Source: JBCCRH01 sp039208045
GTDB taxonomy: Bacteria > Bacteroidota > Bacteroidia > Chitinophagales > Saprospiraceae
Reading direction: 5' to 3'
Length of the DNA: 41,654 bases
Assembly (NCBI GenBank): GCA_039208045.1
Contig: JBCCRH010000005.1
Span: forward strand, 1 to 41,654
This document shows positions 17,555 to 26,267 of the stretch, one piece after another. A program made the position numbers and the translations under genes. The first letter of the stretch is position 1, and each line of letters starts with the position of its first letter. The notes beneath the pieces were generated by a model. It was not told where the DNA came from. It saw only the letters and a list, made by a program, of their open reading frames with translations, and ran no database searches.

Positions 17555-17704
17555 ACCAGATTGGGCTTCAAATAAAAGTTTTCAAAATGAATTAAAGGCT
17601 TATTAACAAACCATCGAATATTTGTGCCTTTTATTCAATAGACGATAAAACGATAGGTAAGTCTCTCTTTGCCTAAAACAAAATACGCAAGAAGTGTTAA
17701 GATG

Positions 17705-17738
17705 CAGCGAAAGCCAAACAAACAAAGGCTTTGCGCTG
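17705..17738. repeat. Imperfect hairpin in the divergent spacer
   Basis: Arms CAGCGAAAGCC (17,705-17,715) and GGCTTTGCGCTG (17,727-17,738) pair over 11 bp with one bulged base and an 11-base loop. It sits in the 328-base spacer between the DUF1573 gene and the E1 gene. There is no T tail on the plus strand, so it is more likely a regulatory or leader structure than a terminator. Nothing else was recognised in the spacer. Confidence 0.45.
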
Positions 17739-17825
17739 TATTTAATCATGTGCCAATTGCATAATATTTTGTATTTTCGACTGCAATTTTGCCTACCAAA
17801 TTTACCAGATTAATTTGCCAAGTGT

Positions 17826-20249
17826 ATGTTAGAACAAACCACTTTGCCCGTCACTTCCGTAGACGAAACCCATAAAAAAGCCACCACAATGCTTGATAAA
17901 GCAGCCATTCTCGAAGATTATCGAATCTGTTGTATTAGCCGAGAAGCAAGCCTATTGGCACGAAAGGAAGTGCTCACAGGAAAAGCGAAATTTGGCATTA
18001 TTGGGGATGGAAAGGAAGTACCTCAAGTAGCTATGGCCAGAGCTTTTCAGAAGGGTGATTTTCGCTCTGGCTACTATCGTGATCAGACGTTTATGTTTGC
18101 CCTAAAGCTCTGCTCAGTGGAACAGTTTTTTGCACAACTCTATGCCGATCCCATCAATGACCCTTTCTCTGGTGGCCGACAAATGAATAATCATTTCGCT
18201 ACTCCACTAGTTGATAAAGATGGTAATTGGACGGATCACAAAAACCGCTACAACATCAGTGCTGACATTTCGAGTACTGGAGGCCAAATGGCTCGTGCTC
18301 TGGGCCTAGCACTGGCTTCCAAGCATTACCGCCAATTGCCTGATCTAGCTATCGACACTCCATTTAGTGATCGTGGAAACGAAGTATGCTTTTGTACGAT
18401 CGGTGATGCTAGCACCTCTGAAGGAGTATTTTGGGAAACCATGAACGCAGCAGCGGTTCAGCAAGTGCCCCTAGCGGTATCCGTTTGGGATGATGGCTAT
18501 GGTATATCGGTACCCATTGATTACCAAACTACCAAAGCCAGTATTTCTGAAGCGTTGCGCGGCTTCGAGCTGGATGAAGAGGGTCGAGGTATTCGCATTT
18601 ATGTAGAAAAAGGCTGGGACTATCCCGCATTGGTGGAAATGTATAAGGAAGGCATTAAATCTGTTCGGGAGGAGCATATTCCCGCGCTTTTCCATATCAC
18701 AGAAGTCACCCAACCGCAGGGACATTCTACCTCTGGCTCACACGAGCGCTACAAGTCCAAAGAGCGCCTCCAATGGGAGCGAGAGCATGACTGTATAGTC
18801 AGAATGGCTCAATGGATACAACAGGAAGGCCTTGCAACAGCGGAAACATTGGAGGAGATTCGCCGACAGGCTAGAAAGGAGGTAAAGGAGGGTAAAGACC
18901 GCGCTTGGAAAGCATTTATTACTCCCATAAAAGAGCGTCAGGAAGAACTAAAAGCTATTTTTGCCACCATTCCTACTGCACTACCTTTGGCGAAAGCACT
19001 AGAAAAAGAACTGCATCGTACCCTACAGCCTTTTGTAAGCGAATTGACCCAATTTGCCCGCAAAATGCTTCTTATAATCATTGGCAAAGACCTCCCCGCA
19101 GAGCAAGCTCTACGCCAGTGGATTGCAGAACGACAAGTAGAAGCAACTACTTACTATCATTCAAAACTCTACAGTGATACTAAGTATTCTGCGTTAAACG
19201 TACCCGTAATACCTCCAACTTACGCCGATTACGCCCCACCTAAAAATGGCTATGAGGTTTTGAATACCTTCTTTGATAAGATATTAGAAAAAAATCAACG
19301 TATTGTCGCCTTTGGTGAAGATGTGGGGCAGATTGGTGATGTCAATCAGGGATTTGCTAATTTGCAAAAAAAATATGGTGAGGAACGAGTATTTGACACT
19401 GGAATCCGAGAGTGGACCATCATGGGACAAGCGATCGGGATGGCCATGCGCGGCTTACGACCGATAGCAGAAATACAGTATCTCGACTACCTAATTTATG
19501 GATTGGAACCTCTGAGTGATGACTTGGCCACTTTGCGCTATCGCTCCAATGGCATTCAGCAAGCACCAGCAATCATCCGTACGCGGGGGCATCGCTTGGA
19601 AGGCATCTGGCATGCTGGCTCCCCCATGGGGATGCTGCTCAATTCTTTACGTGGCATATATATCATGGTACCTCGGAATATGGTGCAAGCGGTTGGTATG
19701 TACAATACTATGCTACAGTCGGATGATCCAGGGCTCATTATTGAGTGTTTGAATGGTTACCGCCTAAAAGAGCGTATCCCAACCAATATTGGTCACTATA
19801 CGGTACCTCTGGGAGTACCCGAAGTGCTACAAGAAGGATCAGATGTGACCTTGGTCACTTACGGCTCCTGTGTGCGCGTGGCGCAGCAAGCGCTACCACA
19901 GCTCGCCCAATTTGGGATTAGCGTGGAGCTTATTGATGTGCAGACGCTATTGCCTTTCGATTTAGAAGGACGTATTGTAACCTCTTTGCAGAAAACCAAT
20001 CGCATTGTATTTTTAGACGAAGATGTTCCAGGAGGAGCTACGGCTTATCTCATGCAGCAGGTACTGGAAGTGCAGAAAGGCTATCAGCATTTGGATTCTG
20101 CACCAATTACGCTGAGTGCTAAGGCACACCGCCCACCCTATGGGTCGGATGGGGACTACTTTACTAAGCCTAATCCAGAGGATGTGGTGGAAGTGATTTA
20201 TAATTTACTATTTGAGGTGGAGCCGGGAAGGTTGGCGGCGCTCGGTTAA
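17826..20249 (+). CDS. 2-oxoacid dehydrogenase E1 component, fused alpha and beta subunits
   Basis: This is the thiamine-diphosphate-dependent decarboxylase of a branched-chain or pyruvate-type 2-oxoacid dehydrogenase complex. Residues 1 to about 370 match the E1-alpha subunit, with the ThDP motif beginning GDASTSEG at residues 193-200. After a linker of about 90 residues comes the E1-beta subunit (VAFGEDVGQIGDVNQGF, then the C-terminal LLPFDLEG and DEDVPGGATAYL). The 807-residue length equals alpha plus beta. The usual NN that closes the ThDP motif is replaced by DD (WDDGYGIS). No E2 or E3 gene is adjacent. The stop codon falls within a GCTCGG repeat. Confidence 0.9.
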   Translation: MLEQTTLPVTSVDETHKKATTMLDKAAILEDYRICCISREASLLARKEVLTGKAKFGIIGDGKEVPQVAMARAFQKGDFRSGYYRDQTFMFALKLCSVEQFFAQLYADPINDPFSGGRQMNNHFATPLVDKDGNWTDHKNRYNISADISSTGGQMARALGLALASKHYRQLPDLAIDTPFSDRGNEVCFCTIGDASTSEGVFWETMNAAAVQQVPLAVSVWDDGYGISVPIDYQTTKASISEALRGFELDEEGRGIRIYVEKGWDYPALVEMYKEGIKSVREEHIPALFHITEVTQPQGHSTSGSHERYKSKERLQWEREHDCIVRMAQWIQQEGLATAETLEEIRRQARKEVKEGKDRAWKAFITPIKERQEELKAIFATIPTALPLAKALEKELHRTLQPFVSELTQFARKMLLIIIGKDLPAEQALRQWIAERQVEATTYYHSKLYSDTKYSALNVPVIPPTYADYAPPKNGYEVLNTFFDKILEKNQRIVAFGEDVGQIGDVNQGFANLQKKYGEERVFDTGIREWTIMGQAIGMAMRGLRPIAEIQYLDYLIYGLEPLSDDLATLRYRSNGIQQAPAIIRTRGHRLEGIWHAGSPMGMLLNSLRGIYIMVPRNMVQAVGMYNTMLQSDDPGLIIECLNGYRLKERIPTNIGHYTVPLGVPEVLQEGSDVTLVTYGSCVRVAQQALPQLAQFGISVELIDVQTLLPFDLEGRIVTSLQKTNRIVFLDEDVPGGATAYLMQQVLEVQKGYQHLDSAPITLSAKAHRPPYGSDGDYFTKPNPEDVVEVIYNLLFEVEPGRLAALG

Positions 20250-20340
20250 GCTCGGCTACGCTCGGTTTACGAAGCTCGGCTGCTAGGCCTACTGGGTCGG
20301 ATGCTATGGGGTCGGATTGCAAATCCAACCCGCGTGGGCT
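20238..20340. repeat. GCTCGG repeat cluster and REP-like palindrome
   Basis: GCTCGG occurs four times between about 20,239 and 20,280, the first copy overlapping the E1 stop codon. After it, GGGT-C-GGATT (20,309-20,318) and AATCC-A-ACCC (20,322-20,331) form a near-perfect hairpin with loop GCA and one C-A mismatch. The combination resembles repetitive extragenic palindromic elements. Copy number elsewhere in the genome cannot be seen from here. Confidence 0.55.
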
Positions 20341-20357
20341 TAGCTACAATAAAAAGT

Positions 20358-22484
20358 ATGGAAAAACAACAATTACAAAGGATAGTGGAGGCAGTACAGC
20401 TGCCGGTGCACAAGGTGGGCAGCACATTAAAGCTTTTGGAGGAAGGGGCAACGATTCCATTTATTGCGCGCTATCGAAAAGAGGTGACGGGGTCGTTGGA
20501 TGAGACGCAGATTGCAGCGGTGCAGCAGGAGTATAAGCGGCAGGTAGAGTTGGCGAAGCGGAAAGAAACAATTCTGAAAGCGATAGAGGAGCAAGGGAAG
20601 TTAACGGATGATTTGCGGAAGCGGATATTAGTCACCTTTGATGGTACCGCATTAGAAGATTTATATTTACCCTACAAACGAAAGCGAAAAACGCGGGCTT
20701 CGGTGGCGCGAGAGCGGGGATTAGAGCCCTTGGCGGCAGCTTTGTGGAAGCAGGATAATCGAGTGCCCCGCCAATTGGCGAAGGGGTATTTGTCAGAAGC
20801 TGTAGCTACCGTGGAAGAAGCCTTGCAGGGAGCCCGGGATATTATTGCAGAGCAGGTGAATGAGGATGAAAAGGCGCGGAATAAAGTGCGCTACCAGTTT
20901 AAGCGGGGGGCTACGATTCGGTCAAAGGTAGCGCGGGGCAAGAAGGAGGAAGCCGCTAAGTATCAAGATTATTTTGACTTTGAGGAGTCGCTAAAAAAGT
21001 GTCCGTCGCATCGCTTGCTGGCGATCCGGCGCGGGGAAGAAGAAGGGCTATTACGAGTGTCGATTGGGCCAGAGGAAGAGGAAGCCATTTATCAGTTGGA
21101 ACGGCTGTTCTTAAAGAATAATGGAGCGGCAGCGCGGGAGGTAAAAGCCGCAATTACAGATAGTTACCAGCGTTTGTTGTCTCCTTCTATTGAGACAGAG
21201 TTTCGGAATTTAGCGAAAGCTAAAGCTGATGAAGAGGCCATTACTGTTTTCGCAAAAAACTTGCGGCAGCTGCTGTTGGCGGCACCGCTGGGGCAAAAGC
21301 GGGTGTTGGCACTAGACCCTGGATTTCGAACGGGGTGTAAGCTGGTTTGTTTGGATGCTAGCGGCAATTTGTTGTACCATACCGCCATTTATCCACACCC
21401 TCCACAATCCGATAAAATAGGTGCGAAGCAACAGCTTTTGGATTTAGTGTATCAGTATGAGATTGAGGCAATTGCAGTGGGCAATGGGACGGCTAGTCGG
21501 GAGACGATGACACTGTGCAAGAGCATAGATTTTGGGAGGCACCTGGAAGTATTTTTAGTCAATGAAAGTGGGGCATCGATTTATTCAGCTTCAGAAATTG
21601 CACGAGAGGAATTTCCCAAGGAGGATATAACCGTACGTGGAGCAGTATCGATTGGGCGGCGCTTGATGGACCCGCTAGCGGAGTTAGTGAAGATTGATGC
21701 GAAGTCGATTGGTGTGGGGCAATATCAGCATGATGTGAATCAGACGCAGCTGAAGGAGAGCTTGGATCAGGTAGTGGAGAGCTGTGTAAATTCAGTGGGT
21801 ATTAATTTGAATACAGCCAGTAAACATTTATTGACTTATGTGTCTGGCTTGGGGCCTGTCTTGGCAAATAATATTGTAGTATATCGAGCTGAGCATGGGC
21901 CGTTTCAAACTCGGAAAGCCTTACAGAAAGTGCCGCGCATGGGGGCAAAGTCATTTGAGCAATGTGCTGGTTTCTTGCGGGTACGCGATGCAAAAAACCC
22001 GTTGGACAATACCGCCGTACACCCTGAAAGTTATCCCATCGTCGAACAGATGGCGAAAGACCTGCGCTGTACCGTACAGCAACTCATTGAGCAGCCTCAT
22101 TTGCGCAAGCAAATCCAACTTCAACGCTATACTACCGAAAAGGTGGGCCTTCCTACCCTACAGGATATTCTAAAGGAGCTAGAAAAGCCAGGTCTTGACC
22201 CCCGTGGCAGTGCCCGTACTTTTGAATTCGATCGACGTATCAAAAGTATCGAAGACCTACAGCCTGGCATGATCTTGCCCGGTATTATTAATAACATCAC
22301 CAATTTTGGCGCTTTTGTAGATATTGGGATTAAGGAAAGTGGCTTGGTACATGTTTCGCAGTTGGCTAATCGCTTTGTGAAAGATCCAACGGAAGTAGTG
22401 AGCTTGCAGCAGGAGGTGAGCGTGAAGGTGATGGAGGTGGATTTGAAGCGAGGGCGGGTGGGGTTGTCGATGAAGGCGGTATAG
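20358..22484 (+). CDS. tex: Tex-like transcription accessory protein (S1 RNA-binding)
   Basis: Tex proteins bind nucleic acid and affect transcription; the fold has an N-terminal helical part, a YqgF RNase H-like domain, HhH motifs and a C-terminal S1 domain. Here the N-terminus shows TIPFIARYRKEVTGSLDE and DLYLPYKRKRKT. The YqgF domain has LALDPGFRTGCK, and the HhH part has NTASKHLLTYVSGLGPVLA. The S1 domain is at the C-terminus (GMILPGIINNITNFGAFVDIG). I chose the ATG at 20,358, as the family starts with MEKQQLQRIVEAV-like sequence. The frame is open from 20,301 but those 19 residues are encoded by the REP-like palindrome. Synonymous codon bias changes near 21,990. Confidence 0.93.
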   Translation: MEKQQLQRIVEAVQLPVHKVGSTLKLLEEGATIPFIARYRKEVTGSLDETQIAAVQQEYKRQVELAKRKETILKAIEEQGKLTDDLRKRILVTFDGTALEDLYLPYKRKRKTRASVARERGLEPLAAALWKQDNRVPRQLAKGYLSEAVATVEEALQGARDIIAEQVNEDEKARNKVRYQFKRGATIRSKVARGKKEEAAKYQDYFDFEESLKKCPSHRLLAIRRGEEEGLLRVSIGPEEEEAIYQLERLFLKNNGAAAREVKAAITDSYQRLLSPSIETEFRNLAKAKADEEAITVFAKNLRQLLLAAPLGQKRVLALDPGFRTGCKLVCLDASGNLLYHTAIYPHPPQSDKIGAKQQLLDLVYQYEIEAIAVGNGTASRETMTLCKSIDFGRHLEVFLVNESGASIYSASEIAREEFPKEDITVRGAVSIGRRLMDPLAELVKIDAKSIGVGQYQHDVNQTQLKESLDQVVESCVNSVGINLNTASKHLLTYVSGLGPVLANNIVVYRAEHGPFQTRKALQKVPRMGAKSFEQCAGFLRVRDAKNPLDNTAVHPESYPIVEQMAKDLRCTVQQLIEQPHLRKQIQLQRYTTEKVGLPTLQDILKELEKPGLDPRGSARTFEFDRRIKSIEDLQPGMILPGIINNITNFGAFVDIGIKESGLVHVSQLANRFVKDPTEVVSLQQEVSVKVMEVDLKRGRVGLSMKAV

Positions 22485-22612
22485 GCTTCGCTCGACTACC
22501 CGAAGTTTGGTTGTGACTATCATTGGTATGCTTTCCTGATCTCTCATTGGTAACAATCAAAGAATAACTTCTCGATTTATGGCTGGCTCTTTTGCTCCAA
22601 TTCTTGGCGTTT
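22485..22612. other. Convergent spacer with short direct repeats
   Basis: This is the gap between tex and the oxidoreductase gene. CTTCG and CGAAG near 22,487-22,506 can form a small stem, and TCATTGGTA occurs twice about 22 bases apart (near 22,521 and 22,543). No gene is evident and no strong terminator was found. Confidence 0.35.
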
Positions 22613-23599
22613 TTAATTTTCTACAACAACTTTTCCAATAGCTTTTTTGCTTTCAAGCCTTGCATAAGCTTTTCCGACATTTTCTAGCGAGAACTGTTGC
22701 TCATCGAGTAAAGGCTTTAACTTTCCTGCTTCAGCAATTTCAGTAATATTACTTAAAATTTCTGCGTGTTGCTCTCTTCTGAAATTGTGTATCATTGGAA
22801 TCAACATAAATACGACGTGAAGGGATAACCCTTTAAAATGCATTGTACTTAAGTCAATTTGGCTCAAAGAAACAGTAGTTGCAACTTGACCATTTAAAGC
22901 AGTGGCTTCAAAGGATTTGAGTAAGTTTTCTCCACCTACAGAATCATATACAACATCAAATCCTACACCATTGGTGTGTTTCTTCACATAATCTTCTACG
23001 GATTCTGATTTGTAATTGATTGGTTCTGCACCATAGCCTCTGATAATTTCCATTCGTTCATCATTACTCACCGTCGAATACACGTCTGCGCCAAAATATT
23101 TAGCCAGTTGCACTGCAACGTGGCCCACACCACCCGTTCCGCCATGCACTAAAACTGTCTGCCCTCTTTTAACGTTTGCACGGATTAACCCTTCGTAAGC
23201 TGTTATTCCAACCAAAGGAAGAGCAGCGGCTTCTCTCATAGTAAGATTTTTTGGTTTTCGAGCAATGAGCTTGCTATCTGCGGCTATATAATCTGCTAAT
23301 GTTCCTTGTAAATCTCCCAATCCACCTGCGCAGCCATAAACTTCATCACCTATGGAAAGTCCAGTAACACCTGTTCCAATTTTTTCAATTGTTCCTGCAA
23401 AGTCCATCCCTAATATGGCAGGAGTTGAAGGGGAAAATGGTAAATTCTCTCCCATACTTCTAATCATTGTATCTACAGTATTGATACTGGAAGCAGCTAT
23501 TTTCACTAAAACTTGACCTCTTTTTAAAGTAGGTGTTTCTACTTCTTTGGATTCAAATGCTGCATTTTCTCCATATTCATTGATAACCATTGCTTTCAT
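22613..23599 (-). CDS. Quinone oxidoreductase-like MDR family NADPH oxidoreductase
   Basis: The 328-residue medium-chain dehydrogenase/reductase has the GroES-like N-terminal half. Its Rossmann domain begins VLVHGGTGGVGHVAVQLAKYFGA. The structural zinc cysteines and catalytic zinc ligands of alcohol dehydrogenases are missing, placing it with zinc-independent quinone or enone reductases. YGCAGGLGDLQGTLADYI and YDSVGGENL support this. It probably reduces quinones or reactive carbonyls with NADPH in the cytoplasm. It is transcribed divergently from an HxlR regulator, and a 17-bp palindrome lies just upstream of its start. Confidence 0.87.
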   Translation of the reverse strand: MKAMVINEYGENAAFESKEVETPTLKRGQVLVKIAASSINTVDTMIRSMGENLPFSPSTPAILGMDFAGTIEKIGTGVTGLSIGDEVYGCAGGLGDLQGTLADYIAADSKLIARKPKNLTMREAAALPLVGITAYEGLIRANVKRGQTVLVHGGTGGVGHVAVQLAKYFGADVYSTVSNDERMEIIRGYGAEPINYKSESVEDYVKKHTNGVGFDVVYDSVGGENLLKSFEATALNGQVATTVSLSQIDLSTMHFKGLSLHVVFMLIPMIHNFRREQHAEILSNITEIAEAGKLKPLLDEQQFSLENVGKAYARLESKKAIGKVVVEN

Positions 23600-23619
23600 G
23601 ATGTGTTGACTTTTTGATT

Positions 23620-23636
23620 ACTATAAATTTTATAGT
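23620..23636. promoter_or_regulatory. Operator 1: perfect 17-bp palindrome in the HxlR/oxidoreductase spacer
   Basis: ACTATAAA-T-TTTATAGT is perfectly symmetric about one base. It starts 21 bases upstream of the oxidoreductase ATG and lies about 23-39 bases upstream of the regulator's -7 box, so a bound protein could control both genes. HxlR-family dimers bind such AT-rich palindromes. The core ATAAAnTTTAT recurs at 23,690. Confidence 0.7.
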
Positions 23637-23658
23637 TACCAAAATAAGTACAGTGTTC

Positions 23659-23666
23659 TATCTTTG
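23659..23666 (+). promoter_or_regulatory. Candidate -7 box of the HxlR regulator gene
   Basis: TATCTTTG matches TAnnTTTG exactly, 32 bases before the ATG at 23,699. Its expected -33 region falls at the edge of the 23,620-23,636 palindrome. Confidence 0.55.
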
Positions 23667-23689
23667 CAATAACGGTCAAAAATGATAGT

Positions 23690-23700
23690 ATAAACTTTAT
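23690..23700. promoter_or_regulatory. Operator 2: second ATAAAnTTTAT site overlapping the regulator start
   Basis: ATAAA-C-TTTAT repeats the symmetric core of operator 1 and overlaps the regulator's ATG at 23,699. Two sites in one spacer, one over the regulator's own start, suggest autorepression. Inference. Confidence 0.55.
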
Positions 23701-24055
23701 GAAGACAGCAAAACCTAAAATGCTCAAGTTCAAGGGAAATGAATATCCTTGCTGTGCAAGTTTAACGATGGGAATTATTGGTGGAAAATGGAAAACAGTT
23801 ATTCTTTTTCATTTAATGGACAAAACATTGAGGTATAACGAATTGAGAAAATCAATGCCTACCGTTACTGAACGAACGTTAAGTCTACAGCTAAAAGCAT
23901 TAGAAAAAGATGGATTGATAAAAAGAACGGTTTACACTTCAAAACCACCTTTAAAGGTCGAGTATTCTCTGACCGATTTCGGTAAGACCTTAATTCCATT
24001 AATCCAATCTATTGCGGATTGGGGCGACTTTGTGGTTGAAAATTATTCGAAATAG
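23699..24055 (+). CDS. HxlR-family winged-helix transcriptional regulator
   Basis: The 118-residue protein is a full HxlR domain. GGKWKTVILFHLM, LRYNELRKSMPTVTERTLSLQL and LEKDGLIKRTVY are the characteristic helix, recognition helix and wing. Two adjacent cysteines (PCC) precede the domain at the place where redox-sensing members such as YodB, HypR and QorR carry a reactive Cys. With the divergent quinone-reductase-like gene, this suggests a quinone or electrophile sensor that represses the enzyme. The sensing role is inferred from family and context. Confidence 0.9.
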   Translation: MKTAKPKMLKFKGNEYPCCASLTMGIIGGKWKTVILFHLMDKTLRYNELRKSMPTVTERTLSLQLKALEKDGLIKRTVYTSKPPLKVEYSLTDFGKTLIPLIQSIADWGDFVVENYSK

Positions 24056-24079
24056 GGGTTCTTGTTAGCTTGCTGCTAA

Positions 24080-24988
24080 CTATCCCATAAACGTTACCAC
24101 CCGCTTGATCACATCTGGATTTTTCATTAGGCGATAGTGTCCATAACCATCCACCACCAAAAGGGTTGAATTTTTCCAGGCTTCATTAATGGCTTGAGCA
24201 CTGGAAAAAGGGACAACGGCATCTCTTTTATCGTGCACAATTAGAGCTTCCTCCACCCGAATTTGGGGGTAAGCATCTTCGACATTGACACTATCAATGT
24301 CACTTTTGAGTTTGTTGTTAATGATTTGTCTGAAGTACTTAGCCGGCTGGCCCTGCACGCCAAGGGTTCTCAGAGAGTTGCTAATCACCTTTCGGAGTCT
24401 ATTAGGTACCCCAACTAGCACTAGCTTTTCCAGGCGGAGGGACAGATCAAGTTCCGCTAGAGCATAAACCGTAGAAGCTCCACCAAAGGAGTGCGCGATG
24501 ATACCTTTTACATTTCCATTATAGTTCATAAAGGCGCGTATTGCTCCTGCAAAGTGGGGAAGATTCGTTTGTTTTCCGCCAGAGTTGCCGTGAGCGGGGC
24601 CATCCATCGCAATGACGCGATAGCCTTTGGCTACTAGCTCTGGGACGAAGGTGCGCAAGGCAGTGCCACGTGACTCCCAACCGTGCACGAGTAGAATCGT
24701 TTTTTCGCTACTCCCCCACTCGTAGCCTTTCAGCAGTATTTTTCCGTACAATACTTCAAATAAACGGGCACTCTCCAATATAGGATCAGAGGTTTTGTGG
24801 CGGGCACGCGTGCGGGGGGTAGAGAATAGACGGTAAGCTACTTCTGCTGCTTTGCGGGGAAATAAACGGCCTATTGTTTTAAAGCCTAGTTGGATAAACT
24901 TTAGGTAAAAGGGAAATTTTGGAGGTGCTTCTTTGATTGGGTCGTTGAAGCTTGATTGTAGGTATTCTATTCTGGTGATCGTGTCCAT
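24080..24988 (-). CDS. Alpha/beta hydrolase
   Basis: The 302-residue protein has the alpha/beta hydrolase fold: LLVHGWESRG forms the oxyanion region, the nucleophile elbow is IIAHSFGGAS, and LIVHDKRDAVVPF leads to the acid. A His in DGYGHYRLMK near the C-terminus completes the triad. No signal peptide is seen, so it is probably cytoplasmic. The substrate is unknown. A G/T-rich array separates it from the upstream TetR gene. Confidence 0.85.
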   Translation of the reverse strand: MDTITRIEYLQSSFNDPIKEAPPKFPFYLKFIQLGFKTIGRLFPRKAAEVAYRLFSTPRTRARHKTSDPILESARLFEVLYGKILLKGYEWGSSEKTILLVHGWESRGTALRTFVPELVAKGYRVIAMDGPAHGNSGGKQTNLPHFAGAIRAFMNYNGNVKGIIAHSFGGASTVYALAELDLSLRLEKLVLVGVPNRLRKVISNSLRTLGVQGQPAKYFRQIINNKLKSDIDSVNVEDAYPQIRVEEALIVHDKRDAVVPFSSAQAINEAWKNSTLLVVDGYGHYRLMKNPDVIKRVVTFMG

Positions 24989-24998
24989 ATTTTTTAGT

Positions 24999-25083
24999 TT
25001 AGGAGTTTAGGAGTTTAGGAGTTGAGGGGTTTGGGGGTTTTAATAGTTTAGGGGTTGAGGAGTTTGAGGGTTTAGGGGTGGTT
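24999..25083. repeat. G/T-rich telomere-like repeat array (copy 1)
   Basis: About 85 bases made of degenerate 7-8 base units such as GTTTAGGA, GTTTAGGGG and GTTTGAGGG on the plus strand. It begins about 11 bases before the hydrolase start and ends 4 bases short of the TetR stop codon. A 22-base piece (25,052-25,073) is identical to 39,406-39,427 in another array. Confidence 0.75.
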
Positions 25084-25086
25084 TTT

Positions 25087-25698
25087 TTATGGGTTTATTT
25101 GGTTGATCATTTGGTGGAGTTGGGTGGCTACGGTGTCGAAGTAGGTGATGTCTTGGTAGAGTTGGGCGAGTAGGATGCCGCCTTCGACAGTTCCGATGAA
25201 TTGGATGGCAAATTGTTTGGTGTCTACCTTGGGGAGAACTTGCTTTTTTTCTTTGCCTTGCTCTAGGGTATGCATGATGCGTTGCTGCCAGAGGTCGACT
25301 ACTTCTTTGACCCTCGTTTTGAGTGCTGGATTACTATCACTGGCATCTACTGCGGTATTTTGTATGGGGCAGCCTCCTTCTATTGGTGGATTGAGGACGC
25401 GCTCCCGGTAGAAGGCGACTACTTCGCGCAGTTTGTCTAGCGGATTATCCATCATTTTAGTGCGTTGGCGGACCTCTGTCCATACTTTATCTACGGCATG
25501 GTCGAAAGCAGCGATGGCAATGGCTTCTTTGGTTTGAAAATTGCCGTACAGCCCGCCTTTGGATAAGCCGGTGGCTTTCATAATGTCTTTCATAGAAGTG
25601 CCCACATAGCCTTTGGTATTGAATAAATGGGCAGCCTGCTCTATGATGTGTACTTTGGTACGTGTTGCTTTGGTGGTTCGCTCTTTGGTAGTGGTCAT
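25087..25698 (-). CDS. TetR/AcrR-family repressor, NemR-like
   Basis: The 203-residue protein has an N-terminal TetR HTH: AAHLFNTKGYVGTSMKDIM, then ATGLSKGGLYGNFQTKEAI as the recognition region. The C-terminal ligand domain has GGCPIQNTAVDASDSNPAL, a Cys-containing motif of NemR/AcuR/YxaF-type regulators that respond to electrophiles. Its start overlaps the stop of the upstream DinB gene by 4 bases (ATGA), so the two are translationally coupled. A NemR-box-like palindrome upstream of the operon is the likely operator. Confidence 0.88.
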   Translation of the reverse strand: MTTTKERTTKATRTKVHIIEQAAHLFNTKGYVGTSMKDIMKATGLSKGGLYGNFQTKEAIAIAAFDHAVDKVWTEVRQRTKMMDNPLDKLREVVAFYRERVLNPPIEGGCPIQNTAVDASDSNPALKTRVKEVVDLWQQRIMHTLEQGKEKKQVLPKVDTKQFAIQFIGTVEGGILLAQLYQDITYFDTVATQLHQMINQINP

Positions 25699-26240
25699 GC
25701 TTGTTGTTTGGCTTGTATGCGTCGGATACTATTTAGATGATGCTCGTTGTGAAATAATGCGAAATAGAGCATTTGTCGTGCGCTAAGCGCCCCCAAGAAA
25801 GGATGCGGAATGGTATACTGATCGAGCTCTTCTTCCGTCCAGTTGGCCAAGCGTTGTTCGAATTTGTGAAGGATCATTTGCCAATTCTGGAAAAGCGGCT
25901 CGATGGTAGCTGCCGGTGTCAACTGAGGTTGTAAGCTCGCAGGAGCCTTCACGCCTACTACTCCTTTGGTATATCGTGCTCGTAGCGCCTGATAATTCGT
26001 TTCTGGCTGGGCAGGTTTCCCAAAGGCAGAAAGACGATTTTTGGGTTCCTTAAATTCGGAGGCAATCGAAGCATTGGATTGAATAAGGTGCTGCAGATGC
26101 CCTGCTGCCGACCACTTATCGGCTTGCTCTAGCTCGAAGAGCTGAGCTGCATCATAGTCTTGAAGATGGGCCTGAATTTTTTGAAAGGATTCCCTCAGCA
26201 ATTGTAGCAGTGCTGGTCGATCTATTTTTTGTTCTGACAT
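25695..26240 (-). CDS. DinB-superfamily protein
   Basis: The 181-residue four-helix-bundle protein has the DinB superfamily metal site: HLQHLI in the second helix region and HNEHHLNSIRR in the last (HxxxH). WSAAGHLQHL is the usual signature. The superfamily includes thiol-dependent S-transferases and hydrolases of the YfiT type, and many members are of unknown function. Its coupling to a NemR-like TetR gene suggests a role in detoxifying electrophiles by thiol transfer, as an inference. It is the first gene of a two-gene operon. Confidence 0.85.
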   Translation of the reverse strand: MSEQKIDRPALLQLLRESFQKIQAHLQDYDAAQLFELEQADKWSAAGHLQHLIQSNASIASEFKEPKNRLSAFGKPAQPETNYQALRARYTKGVVGVKAPASLQPQLTPAATIEPLFQNWQMILHKFEQRLANWTEEELDQYTIPHPFLGALSARQMLYFALFHNEHHLNSIRRIQAKQQA

Positions 26241-26267
26241 ACATAAGTAGGTTTGACACGTTAAAAA

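Noticed and set aside
22257..22556. Minus-strand ORFs over the 3' end of tex
   Set aside because: They are antisense to the tex S1 domain, which is clearly conserved.
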